Shown in pieces: positions 24,253 through 35,600 of a stretch of DNA of 64,000 nt. Under the pieces are notes generated by a model. The model was not told the DNA's origin. It saw only the letters and a program-made list of their open reading frames with translations, and ran no database searches. Both the position numbers and the translations under genes were made by a program. Source of the stretch: Gordius sp. MW1 (lineage: Eukaryota > Nematomorpha > Gordioida > Gordea > Gordiidae); assembly GCA_964036665.1 (NCBI GenBank), contig OZ038526.1, positions 29,760,001 through 29,824,000 on the forward strand. The letters are read 5' to 3'. Within the stretch, counting starts at the first letter, position 1. Each line of letters opens with the position of its first letter.

Positions 24253-25381
24253 GGCAATGGTCAAAGTGATTTGAAGTTATAAGCTATCCTAAAAGGCAAA
24301 AATCGTCACAAGCCTTGAAAATTTTATTAAAACCTTGATGTTATAATTATTTTTAAGTATAGATAGGACTTGAAAATTTAAAAGTGAGCAAGGTTAATAA
24401 AATTTTAAGCTAACTTGATAATTGATATCAAATATGGATTATTTAAGTATCTACCAAAATATTAAATTTATTATCTGTTGAAAATTTTGTTTGTAAAAGC
24501 TATGCATGAGACATAATACATATTGTTTTTATTTAATTTGACAAAAAACGTCTTATCTCAATGGTTATTGGATATTTTGGGTGGACAGAATTTCCAGCCC
24601 TGTTTTTTATGTCAAATTAGGAACATTATTTCAAACGTTGTTTGGCACACACGGATTTCTAGATGTAATCATCTAGTTTTTCTTAAAGCGCAACAAGGCT
24701 CACACTCGACAACCTCGTCCGCCACCAAGCGATTGTCTGGCTAATAACCAATTTTAGTCATCCGACCTTCGACTTTTGCCTAAAATCTTCATTGACCTTT
24801 GTTGATTCGCACAATTTTATAGCTTTCTGTTTCGTTAGTTTTATAAAATTTCTAGAGGACATATGCTATGTGTATAAAACGCTCAATCAAATGTTAAGCT
24901 AAGCAAATTTAGAGAATCAGTGTTCATCAAGTTTATATATTTGAATTGCAAAAAAGACATAATATCGATCTTATTGGTCCATCATTGATAATAAAGTTAC
25001 TTATTATCATTGAATGGGCGTAGTCAGGATTTGGACAAAAAACATGAGTGTAAAAATGTATAGAATATTTTTTGCTCTCTCTATAATCGGGACTCAAAAG
25101 CGCACCCAGGATTTCTCGGGGGGGGGGGGAATTTCCAATATTTTTTTAAATAACATTTTTATTGTCATAAATTTAGACTTTGGGAAGGTCCGGGCGGGCA
25201 CCTTGTTTTAAATTCATACAATTTACAAGATTAGCAGGGGTTTAGGGCAGCGAATCTATCTAAGGTACAATTTAATCAAAAGTTAAAGGTTAATTTATAT
25301 CATTTCCTAAAGTATTTAAGGGAAAACTAGCAGGGTTACATTGTGAAGTAAATGATTGTATATAAAAAATTAACTTGTAAA
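24253..25381. other. Intergenic, no confirmed gene
   Basis: An open frame at 24523-24744 covers a patch of higher GC content but has no recognisable motif or splice support. At 25014-25033 ATGGGCGTAGTCAGGATTTGG is a left end of the CATGGGC MITE family, with GCGCACCCAGGATTTC and a G-run near 25100; no right end was identified. Confidence 0.4.
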
Positions 25382-28316
25382 TTTTTTTTTTTTTTTAATG
25401 ATATCTTTTATTAAATGAAACTATATATACTATAAAAATTATATGCGAGGTAAACATTCAAAAATTGCGATCGCGTTGAAATGACAAATTATAATTCCGA
25501 TTTTCTGTTTTAAAAAAAAAGTTTCCCTTTTGTCAAGGGTATTGGCAGCTATACGGCGCCCCAATTCTTTCAGGAGGGCTTGGGTTTTAGGCCCTATTGT
25601 TGTAAGGGTAGTGGTCACTATAGGGCAGAAAAGGAGTGAGGAATTAAATCCTGCGTATTTAGCTGACTTTATTCTTTCAGAATCGACAAGGGGGTCTTTG
25701 TTATGGTTTGAGGGTGCAAAGGCATCCGGACAAGTGTAGTTCCATGCTAGGCATAGCCCTTTTGCCCATGGGATGAGGGTCTGTCCATCGGGTCTCTTCT
25801 TGTCGCTAAGGCAAAGACCATTAGGCTCCAATTGGGAGGGAAAGCCAGCCTTATTGAATGTCTTCTGTAGAAGAGCATTAACAGATGTGTGACGTAAAAA
25901 TCTGGCCTTATTAAATTTGCAATGTAGGCCGTGATGACCTTTTGTACCTACAGATGAGCCACATAAGTTGCATTGATGGGGGGCAACTATATCACAACCT
26001 AGGCGGAGCCCTGTTGCGATCCTGAACTCGTTGTTGGAGAGTTGAAGGTCATGGGTCCGACTTGGGATGGCCTCCAACCACTCGTGGCCGGACCTTGATG
26101 CAAAACTTCTTAAAGCTGGTAACTCCTCCAACGAAGCGCCCGATATAAGAGTTTTAAGGGCATGGTCGTAGAGAGGAGTGTTCCAACTTTTTTGAGAGTT
26201 TATGATAGGGAATGGAGTGTTAGGGTCGGACAAAGAGCTCCACATGTCGAGAGCGATTTGGGTAAAGGGATCTGGTTGATCGATTATTTTGCCGATGATT
26301 GGTTTGGCTGAAAGTCGGCTCGAGATGAAGGCCGACAAAGCTACTAGAGGGGGTGATCTCAGGCCCAAACCACCATATTTTGTGGGGAGACACGCTTGTT
26401 TCCATTGGGACCCTGTAAAAGAAAGGTTTGTGATTTCCTCGACTACACCTTTGAGTTTTTGGTCGAATATAGATAGAGCATTAGGATTTAAAAATGAGGT
26501 GGATGACCTGAAGATATGATTTATCTTAGGTAAAGAATAGCAGTTTTTAATAAAAAGAAAGCCTGGTGGGCTGGCAAGTAAGAAAGGAGGGGTTTGATTT
26601 CTACTAGTTTTTGTATTGTCTCTGTTAATGACTTATTACAAGGGTGTGAGCCACCTACGGGAGATCCTAAGTGCGTTAGTTCGTTAGGGTGAATATGTTT
26701 GAAAGCGTCAAAGTATGGGTCTAGGCTTAAAGAGTTAGTATTGTTTTTGCAAACCTCGATCTTGCTATGATTTAGATGGAGACCAATTTTTGAAGCCTCG
26801 ACTTCTAGATAAGAGAGGGCTTCTTTGACGTCTTCGGCATTTCCCTTGATGGTACCATCGTCTAGGTACCACAAGTTGAGTGATAGATTATATTTAGAGG
26901 CTATGTCTTCAGTCAGGGACTTCATACCTAGGCAGAATAGTAGGGGGCCTAGCGGGTCTCCTTGTTGAATGCCGTCACTCGATGCAATTATTTTGGAATT
27001 AAAGTTGAGCATGGAAGTAGGAGCGTAGCACGCGTTAAGGAAAATGGAGTACTCGGGAAGAGATTTGTAAGCCTCGGTTAAGAAGTGTGACCTGTAGATC
27101 GTGTTAAATGCGTTTTGAAGTCAATCTTAGCTAGGATCGAATGGTCGGGATGGGCTAGGGCTATGCGAACAGCGTGAGAGGCGATTTCACAACCACCCTT
27201 GGTTCCGAAACCTAGTTGGATAGGAGCTAATTGATCTGCAATGTCGGATTTTACTCGTGCAATGATAAGTTTGCAGCATATGCGTCTAAAAATTGAACCC
27301 ATGGCAATTGGACGAAGGCCACCATCAGGTTTGGTAAGAGATATTAAGGTGGCCCCCAAAAAATAGGGAGAGATCGCGTCAGGTACTAAGCCTTTAATAA
27401 CCTGGTTAAGGAAGGTTGCTAGGGTGGATGTGAAGTGGCCAGACCTGTCAATGTGAGGTCTTGTTAATTCTATTAAATGTGAAGCACGGAAGCCGTCTAA
27501 ACCAGAACCTACTGAGGATTTTTTAAAAGAACCGATAGCCTCGAGAATTTCGGGCGATGTGAAGTCCTTGAAGGGGGAGTTGATTGTAGGGGGAAATTGG
27601 GAGCCATTTCTTTCAGGGTGTTTAGTTTGTAAAGATTCGAAGGTTTCTTGAGTGTCTGGGGAAATTTTGCAGTCTGAATTGGCCAGGCGAAGGGCACCCT
27701 GTATGTCAAAGTGGTTGAGTTTTGAGGAAACTCGTTTGGCTCTTTGTTGAACTGATGTAATCTTATGGATGTGTGGCTCGTAGATAATTGGGGGTGATGA
27801 AACGTCCCATTTTGCTGAGTTTTGTTTAACCCAATTCGAGAGGGTACCTTTGTAATTTGATGGTGGTATTGAAAGGACACGGGAAGTAAATTGAAAAAGG
27901 TTGGCCCAATGGAGGGTGCTGCTTGGGTCCTTAGAGAGGTTTGAGATGGCATCAGTAAGGGCAATTAGAACTTGATGTCTGGCACCTTTAGGGATGTTTT
28001 TTAGAATCCTGTTAACAGGAGAATGAGGAATGTCTGAATATGTATTGGTGGTGGTGGTTTCGATCGGGGAATAGGTATTATGCAATAAATGGTTGTGAGT
28101 AGAGGTAGACCTCTTGGGGACTGTAGCTGCTGGATGTTTTCCAGAGCCTGGGCACCTCTGTTTTAATGGACCGTGAACGTAAATCAAATTAGAGAGGGTA
28201 ATTGAAGCTAACCTGTAGCAGACTGGGCAGATTCCCGTTTGGGTTGTGGAGTTTGTGTTCATGTATAGAAGGATTATGGATATTTGGGATAAACCTGTAG
28301 TAGAGTAAAATGGCAA
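25382..28316 (-). mobile_element. RLE-type non-LTR retrotransposon, near full length, with poly(A) tail
   Basis: On the minus strand it holds one long coding region (28262 to 25439), then AATAAA (complement of 25407-25412) and a 15-nt A tail (T-run 25382-25396), the expected 3' end of a target-primed retrotransposon. The 5' end is uncertain. No convincing target duplication was found around the tail and the upstream flank. Confidence 0.8.
25439..28262 (-). pseudogene. Reverse transcriptase plus PD-(D/E)XK endonuclease polyprotein, two frameshifts
   Basis: About 940 residues in three ORFs (28316-27078, 27012-26521, 26368-25439). In order: an N-terminal C2HC finger with CPVCYRL and GPLKQRCPGSGKHP; RT with GGLRPIAMGSI, LAKIDFK, GIQQGDPLGPLLF and the catalytic YLDDG; then a zinc knuckle (CNLCG...HHGLHC), an FLRH motif and a restriction-like endonuclease with KRPDG. 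It would nick the target and copy RNA at the nick. Frame breaks occur near 27095-27102 and 26535-26545; each is a one-base loss in an A-run (T-run on +), after which the family sequence resumes. In the nuclease core the second acidic position, usually WDxT in relatives as I recall them, reads WNYT. The start is taken at Met 28262, just before the zinc finger. The frameshifts may be real decay or assembly errors. Confidence 0.85.
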
Positions 28317-28811
28317 CTATTTTGATGTTTGGTATTCAACAGTTGGATTGTCATGAAAATAACTGTTAGGAGATATTGTTAAATGGTTTTTTTTGCCTCT
28401 GATAGGCGTAAAAACTTGGTAAAGGTTAGAAAAAATAAACCCTTTGCCCGCTGCTTGCTTTAAATTTACTATTTATTCTTTAGCGTATTAATTCTAGAAA
28501 AAGGGAAACAAATATCTTAGCAGTCTTAAGATATACGCAAAAATGTATTATTAGACAGAAAATCAGCTATTTGTATATATAATTCAAAAACAGTATCCGA
28601 ATGTTTTCCAAATATTTAAAATAGTTAACCTTTTCCTTTATTTTATTCATCTTCACAAATAATAATTCATATTTTTTCAATATTAGAATTTAACAAAATC
28701 AATAGCGTTTAATTTGTTAATATGAGTCCCTATCATAGCCAACTCAACTATTCAAAAATTATTAGCTGTTCGCCAGTCTATAGTTTTATAAGTCTAGGGT
28801 TGTAACAATTG

Positions 28812-29130
28812 CTATGCAATTTAGGGTTCCTTTTTAGTTGTTTGTCCGTCCTGTCCAATTTGTACTTTTTTAATAATCGCTTGCTGGAAACTGCTTTTGT
28901 AAAAAGACTTTTATTTTGCTTTCGCTCAAACTCTAGCTAATGACCGCCGGTTGGCTTTAATTTTTTTGACCTCGCCCGGTCCCAATTTTGATTTTTGTGC
29001 CCGATTGATTGCCTTTATATAAAAATTTATTTTGGCAACTTTTCTAGGTTGTTGCCTTATAACGGATAATTGCGAAACTGCCCAAATAATTATCTGCAAA
29101 TTAATGAAGGCCGTTACTTACATCTAATTT
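28812..29130 (+). repeat. Dispersed repeat, GCTATGCAATTT family, copy 1
   Basis: It starts TTGCTATGCAATTTAGGG, followed by TTTGTCCGTCCTGTCC, then AAAAGACTTTTATTTTGCTT, TTGGCAAC...GTTGTTGCC and ends CTTACATCTAATTTA. The same series of blocks recurs at 39707-40050. Start-only copies lie near 30157 and 45541. It has no coding capacity; the class is unknown. Confidence 0.7.
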
Positions 29131-29839
29131 ATTTGACCACGGTCCGAGGCCAAATTTCCTTTTTAATTGCTATTTATTTTTGCTGCTTACTCTTATAAAT
29201 TTCATTAGGCAACTTGTCGAAATTGTCATCTAAAAATATCTTTCTAGGATTTTCGGCAAACAGTTCAAATGACGTCAGACTTTACATAGTCTCTTTTTCC
29301 AAGTTTATGTCAATGTGAACACTCATCTAATACAATCTTTTCGACCGATCTTTCGTCATGATAGGACTCATTAAACTTAACCTTTAAATTAAACATTAAT
29401 TGTTTAGAAACATAACTTATATTATTTTCCAACAAAATTCTAATGTTCATATAAATTTAAATTTGATGGTAGAAAAAGAATGGATGATTACAAAAACGCA
29501 AGTAGTAATGTATTGATATTCAATTTTAATATTAAAAATTTGCTAAAGAGTGCCTGTATTAATTAATTTATACGTTTAAATAAGGGGGTGTGGGTATAAG
29601 ATTTTTTTTTAATTTTTAACGCTATTTCTATAGATTTTTTTCACCCCCCCTCATTTAGGAGGAGGGGCTGCTGCCTCTCTGCCCCCCCCCCTGCTACGCC
29701 CATGCATATTATCCATTATAGCTATTTTAAAAGTTTCACAAAACTCAATAAATTGTATGGAATTTAGTCGAAAATTTGTTTATAGTTGACTAATGTTTCG
29801 ATCTCGTCTTGGTCTCGAAAGCAAAATAACTGGATAAAA

Positions 29840-30000
29840 ACGAAAATGTTATATGTCTGTTATTATCTTCGAGTCACGTGCTAAAAAAGATAAGGATCTT
29901 TAGCTGTCTCTAATAAAAATTGCCCCTAGATGGCGCTAATTAGATTGTACTTATTTTAATATTGTGGCACTCCTATAGCGGGTTATTATTATTTTGTTAT
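29840..30000 (+). repeat. Dispersed repeat, AGATGGCGCTAAT family
   Basis: The block order GTTATATGTCTGTTAT, TCGAGTCACG, GCTAAAAAAGAT, AGATGGCGCTAATTAGA, GTGGCACTCCT and GGGTTATTATTAT is shared with 46780-46940, with the 3' half inverted at about 52030-52150, and a fragment at 46556-46590. Confidence 0.7.
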
Positions 30001-31285
30001 TCATAAATAACACTTGTGAAGCTGTCGTGTCTGTCAGATATAACTGTCCAATTTTTGAAGTTTTAATTGGATGTAATTTTCGTAACCATCAACTAATTTA
30101 TTTATCTATATATTCGCGACAAACTATACGCGCGCGAAGGTTATTACTTTTCTAGCTATGCAATTTATGGGCTCACTTTCCATTTTGTTTGTCACGCTAT
30201 TCGGCGTGCCGAACGTGGATGTCACGCACCGTTTTGTTTACTTTTATAATTTTTGTTAATTTATTTTATTAACGTTACATTTTTTCCACTCGTAAATATA
30301 TATGTGTACGTAAAAGTGAAAAATTAATTTTTTTTAATAAGCGATGCGATAAAATAATTGATATGATAAAATAAAAATGGTAATGATAATGATCATGACA
30401 TGGATATTCATCAATCTTCCAAATTAATAGTCACGTGACTCCTTAACAAAAAGCGTATCTTCTTTTGTGGCATAAGGGTATTTTTATAAAAATAACGTAT
30501 AGTGGTTGGAAACGTAACATATCTTCTTCGTGATTGATGGCAGCGCGTGTGTAGGAATTAGTAGAATTTAACATTTGACACATTGTGAAAAGTTTCCACT
30601 CAGTTACGTCATAATACATTTATTTTTATTTTCTTCAATTAAAAGTTTATTACCTATATCTAAATTCAGCAAATACGATGAACAACACAAACAAATTGAT
30701 ATATTTGCATGCCCCACCCAAAACGACCAAAACCAAACCAAAAGGTTAATTATATTATCCACCTAAACCTTTTGGGTGTTTAATACACCCAAAGCTAAAC
30801 GCCAAAGGTCACCCTGTGTTTTTTACAAAAACGCCAAAGCCCTCCCAAGAAAATTCACCTACCACTGAAAAGGGTTTTGTGAAAGTAAACGCTAACGCTT
30901 GCAGGCGGCCAATAGAAAGCCTTGGTTTTTTACACTAGTACATTCTCTTAATATTATTTAAATAAAGCTTATTGATATAAAAAAATAATTTTTGAATGAT
31001 TTGAGATCGAGCTTGAGACTTAGATAGGAACGCCCATCCGCCCGGACCTAATTTTTATTTTTTTATTAAATTTTTTCTAGGGAGGGCCTGTGGTGGGACC
31101 GTTTTTGTCCTGAATATATTATTAAATATATTCAAATATTTAATATAATGAGTATACGGTTTTTAACAAAATATTTCCATTGTATTTACGCAAAACTAAG
31201 CGCGTCATAATTTTTTAAATCTTTAATTAGGCACAAATAATTTTTTAACATTTTTCAAAAATTACATACAAAACCACCATATATT

Positions 31286-32310
31286 ATATTTGTAGTGGAA
31301 CTGTTAAATGTGGACTTCATTTACCTCGAAAGAGATTTGGTAGGGATACGCAGGTTAAAAGAGGCAGAATACGTCAGGAGAAATAATTTGAATATGAATG
31401 TTTATCGTTACTTACAACCTCTACTGATATATAAATGCGAGATTTATTTATTCGTTACTATTGTTATTATTTCGATTTAATAAAATATATGCCAACCCTT
31501 TTACTATAAAATAGTGCCCCTCATTTCGGGGGAGCCGTTCTTTTCTTATTCCTCCCCCGAACACTCCCTGTGGTATCGGCATAAAGGTTATCTTAGATAT
31601 AATAATGCAACTTGGATAGATTTTGCACTACTTCCATTACCAAATGACACGATATGCAACAATCAACACCTTCAGCCTCTCAACAATCTCGATCTACACG
31701 TGTCCCAATGTAGTGAGGAAATAAAGCTGTCTAGCTATTGTTAAAACGATCCTAGAGGCCTTACTACACTCCTTCCATCAACTTTTGCAACGTCTGGGAT
31801 TGCACCCCCCCCCCATTTTGTTGTCCCGGTGATTTGCCCCCCCCCACCCATTCACAAACAATTCTACAAAACAAATATACGGCCTTTTGTTATGAACATA
31901 AACTTACGCAATTTCGGCAAACATGGAATAAGTTGATGGAAAGAGTGTTCAATCTATCCAAGTTGCATTATTATATCTAAGATAACCTTTATGCCGATAC
32001 TACAGGGAGTGTTCGGAGGAGGAATAAAAAAGGACGGCTCCTCCAAAATGCGGGGTCATTATTTTATAGTATAAAGGGTTGGTATATATTTCATTAAATC
32101 GAAATCATAACAATAGTAACGAATATATTTGGTCGCATTTATATATCGATAGAGGTTGTAGGTAACGATAAACATTCCAATTCAAATTAATTCTCCTCAC
32201 GTATTCTTTCTCTTTCAACCTTGTGCGTATCCCTGCCACATCTCTTTCGAGGTAAAGGAAGTCCACATTTAATAGTTTCACTACATATTTGATTTTCAAA
32301 CAATTATTTG
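31286..32310. repeat. Large imperfect palindrome (arms about 350 bp)
   Basis: The left arm (about 31286-31640) and right arm (about 31945-32310) are inverted copies. Shared blocks include AAATGTGGACTTC, CTCGAAAGAGAT, TAACGATAAACATTC-type and AAGATAACCTTTATGCCGAT. The centre (31640-31945) has two C-runs. Short open frames in both arms (31295-31480, 31514-31744, 32332-32105) mirror each other and have no known motif. A foldback transposon is likely, but no TSD was found. Confidence 0.75.
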
Positions 32311-32647
32311 AATAAAGAGGTTTAAGAACCAATGAGATTATGATTTATTTTTATGGTATTAGTTACTACATATTCAGTGAGAAATGTATCGATAAAACTT
32401 ATATAAGAGTATAAAAGTGTCGGCTACCTTAACTAATAACGAAATGCTTTACCCAATTATAGTTTAGATTAAGGGGAGCAAGGAGAAATAAATTTAGATT
32501 TCCTATTTAAGGCTTTATATCTATTTGCAAAATATGAAATAATAAAGTTTCGCCCTAGCTACACCATTGTTAGGCGTGGCATCTGAATAGTTAGTATGGT
32601 ATAAGTTTTTACATGTTTTCAATTGACATTTATGTGAGACCCATCTC

Positions 32648-35600
32648 ATGCTTACAAAATCGATCCAAAATAAAAGGGCTTTAACCTGGGATGATGTTCC
32701 AGGTTTAAAATTATCCCCTCCCTTATTAGCTGGTTTAAATTCATTAGGATTTAATGGTCCAAGACCGGTTCAAGTTAAATTAAATACCAGATATATTTAT
32801 ATGCATATAGGCTGCAACGATTCCCTTGTTTCTTAATCATAAAGATGTATGCGTAGAAGCAATTACCGGCAGCGGTAAAACGTTGGCTTTTGTCCTCCCA
32901 ATATTAGAGATACTCTATTCTACACAGAATCTTAAAAAATATGAAGTAATAAATATTTTTTAAATGATTAGCCTCCCATATTTTAAGTTATGAGATTTTA
33001 TAAAGTTTTATTTATATTAAGCAATTTTATTACCTAAATCATTTATTTTAGGATTTCAAATATATGTTAAATCATGCTAATTAATTTTTGTTACAAATTT
33101 GATAAAAATAATAAAATGTCTAACTTAATCAATTGCCAGTCCATGTGGTCTTCAATTATTTAATTGTTCTCATGCTTTTAAACTTCCTTACATCATTCTT
33201 TTTTAAATATATTATGTTGTCACTTTTGAAATGTGATGAGGTGAATGAAACTATCATAGTGGCTTTATAATTAATCTTTTATTTGTTACACTGCAGATGT
33301 AAAATGTATTCAGACAAGTTTGTTTAAGTTTTAATTATAATCTCTATTTCTAATTTTTAAATCCTAAGAATAATTGTCTATACATCTAGATCACTATTAC
33401 TAAGTTTCTGCCTTAAAAAATTGTTAAATTGCTTTAAAACATACCATGTGTGTTTTTTCTAAGATAAATTAATAAAGCTTGGCTCCTCATAGATTAAGAA
33501 TTTTTTTAAATCAGTATAATGATGGATTTGGTCACAAGGAAATACCAATCTTAAATAAAACATATTTTTTAATGTTTTTCAAAACTATTTCCATTTTTTT
33601 ATGACAGGTATGTCAATGCAATTTTAGATATATGATGTGTAACAAATTATAACACATGTAATAGACTTTTAACAAATGGAGTTTTATATAACATACATTT
33701 AGTTTATAATATAATTCATTCATAATTAGGTCAGAGCCATAATATTAACTCCCACGCAAGAACTAGCCCGACAAATATATGATGTCATCACTCAAAATTT
33801 TACACTACCCCACGTGACCCCTCAAGTCACGTGTCAACTTTTTACGGGTGGGGCTCGATCGCCCTCCTCCGATCTCGCCCGTTTCGCCGCCCAAGGTGGT
33901 CACGTGATCGTAGCCACGCCTGGTCGTTTGGAATGGCTCCTGGGTGGCACGGCCCCTCCCTTCGCTGTGGGGGGTGAAGGCGATTCTCTCAGGGGTAAGG
34001 GCTATTTTTGGGGGGTGGGGTGTTTTTTTGCGCATATAGGATGACCTGAGGGAAATTACAACGGATTTTGTTTTAAAATAATTGCCTGTTAACCATTGAA
34101 GACTACGTGAAATAAAAAGATTTTTTGATTCAATCTTCTAAATTACCTGAATTACACTATTCAAATTGATTTGCTAAATTGGATGGAGGGAAGAAATACA
34201 AAGGTTTTATTTAATTCAAAAAATGTTAAAATTATTTATATCTATAAGAGCCAAGAGTAAACCAAGAATATTTTGTGATTCGAAATATGTAATAAATGCA
34301 AAGTTTAATTGTAAAAAAGATTGATAAATTTAATTATTTTAGGGGCCTGGGAAGCACGTGGGTCATAAAACAGGAGAAGAAATTTTGAAATGGAAATATA
34401 TATATATATATTAAACAAAATAATAGAGAAACAATGACTCGGCTTTAGGTTATAATATATTAAAATAAATCATAATATATAGGCTATTCCATGACATCAT
34501 TTTCAATGATCCTTCTCAGATTTGGATGATTTTTGATGAGGGTGTAGGCCTCATATATCAAAGTAATCTCTAAAAACTTCAACCTGTTTGGGCCAATTCT
34601 TTTAAAGATATGCACGTTAAAAGTGCTAAAATCACGCTCGGGCATCTTTTATTCACTATTATTTTTGATAGTATGCTGGTCTCTAAAATTTTAGTGTATT
34701 TTGTTTTTAAAATATTCTCTATCTAAATAAAACTGCTAACTTCTGGGAACTTTTTGTGGTCGAATTAGTGAAAAATTATAAAGACATATTTCGACCCCAT
34801 ATAGAATCACAAATTTTACAATATGCCATTATATTTTAATCGTTAAAGATTTGAGGCCCTCTAGGTCAAGTATTCAAAAATCAACATTTTTACAAAATTA
34901 TTTCTAGATGGCGTTGAATTAAATTATGTTGATTTTTTTATATCGTTTAAATCTCCTTGCTTTATTATTTTTCAAATTTAATTGGTAAATAAAAATTTAT
35001 TTATTCGTCTACTTAGTGTTTTTTTATTGTTTTATCGCACCTTAGCTATGACTTCATTCGCTCGTTGCGTATCCTCTTGCGATATTCTGGTGTTGGATGA
35101 AGCCGATCGCCTGTTGGACATGGGCTTATCCGACACCATTTCGGTCATCATAGGCCACCTGCCCAAACAGAGGAGAACATGCCTGTTTTCAGCAACTTTG
35201 GTATACCCCATCTCCTTGCTTAATTTAGATGGGTTGAGAACATCTAAATAAACTTGATTTTTAAAATGACAGTAGCTATGGAATTGGATTGAAAATATTT
35301 TGATATGGCAGTCTGATTTTTAAATAAATTAGGACGTATTTAAAAAGTTAAGATTATTAAAATTGGTATGTAAAATTGTTAAAAACTTTATCGAATTTAG
35401 CGCCGTGACCTTATTTCGTCAATGACAGACTTTCATTGACATTTTCGACACACAATTTAAAGAGAAGCAGTCGAATGCGTTTAGGTTTTTAGCATTTAAT
35501 ATATTTGAAGTTTCTAATGCTCATCAAATTGCATAAAAACTTAATAGGGGCTGACCGAAATCGCTTTTTTGTAATCCTAAAATCTCTCACATTTATAAAA

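Larger units (their letters stand above)
28317..31285. other. Intergenic region with dispersed repeat copies, no gene
   Basis: Holds a GCTATGCAATTT repeat copy (28812-29130), a short one (about 30157-30190), an AGATGGCGCT repeat copy (29840-30000), a copy of the CAGCTGTTCG...AGTCTATAG repeat (28750-28800), and a C/G-run MITE scrap ending GCTACGCCCATGC (29590-29705). No coding region or RNA gene is visible. Confidence 0.5.

Noticed and set aside
24523..24744. 73-aa ORF in a slightly GC-richer patch
   Set aside because: No domain, no splice signals and no neighbouring exon; coding potential cannot be shown.
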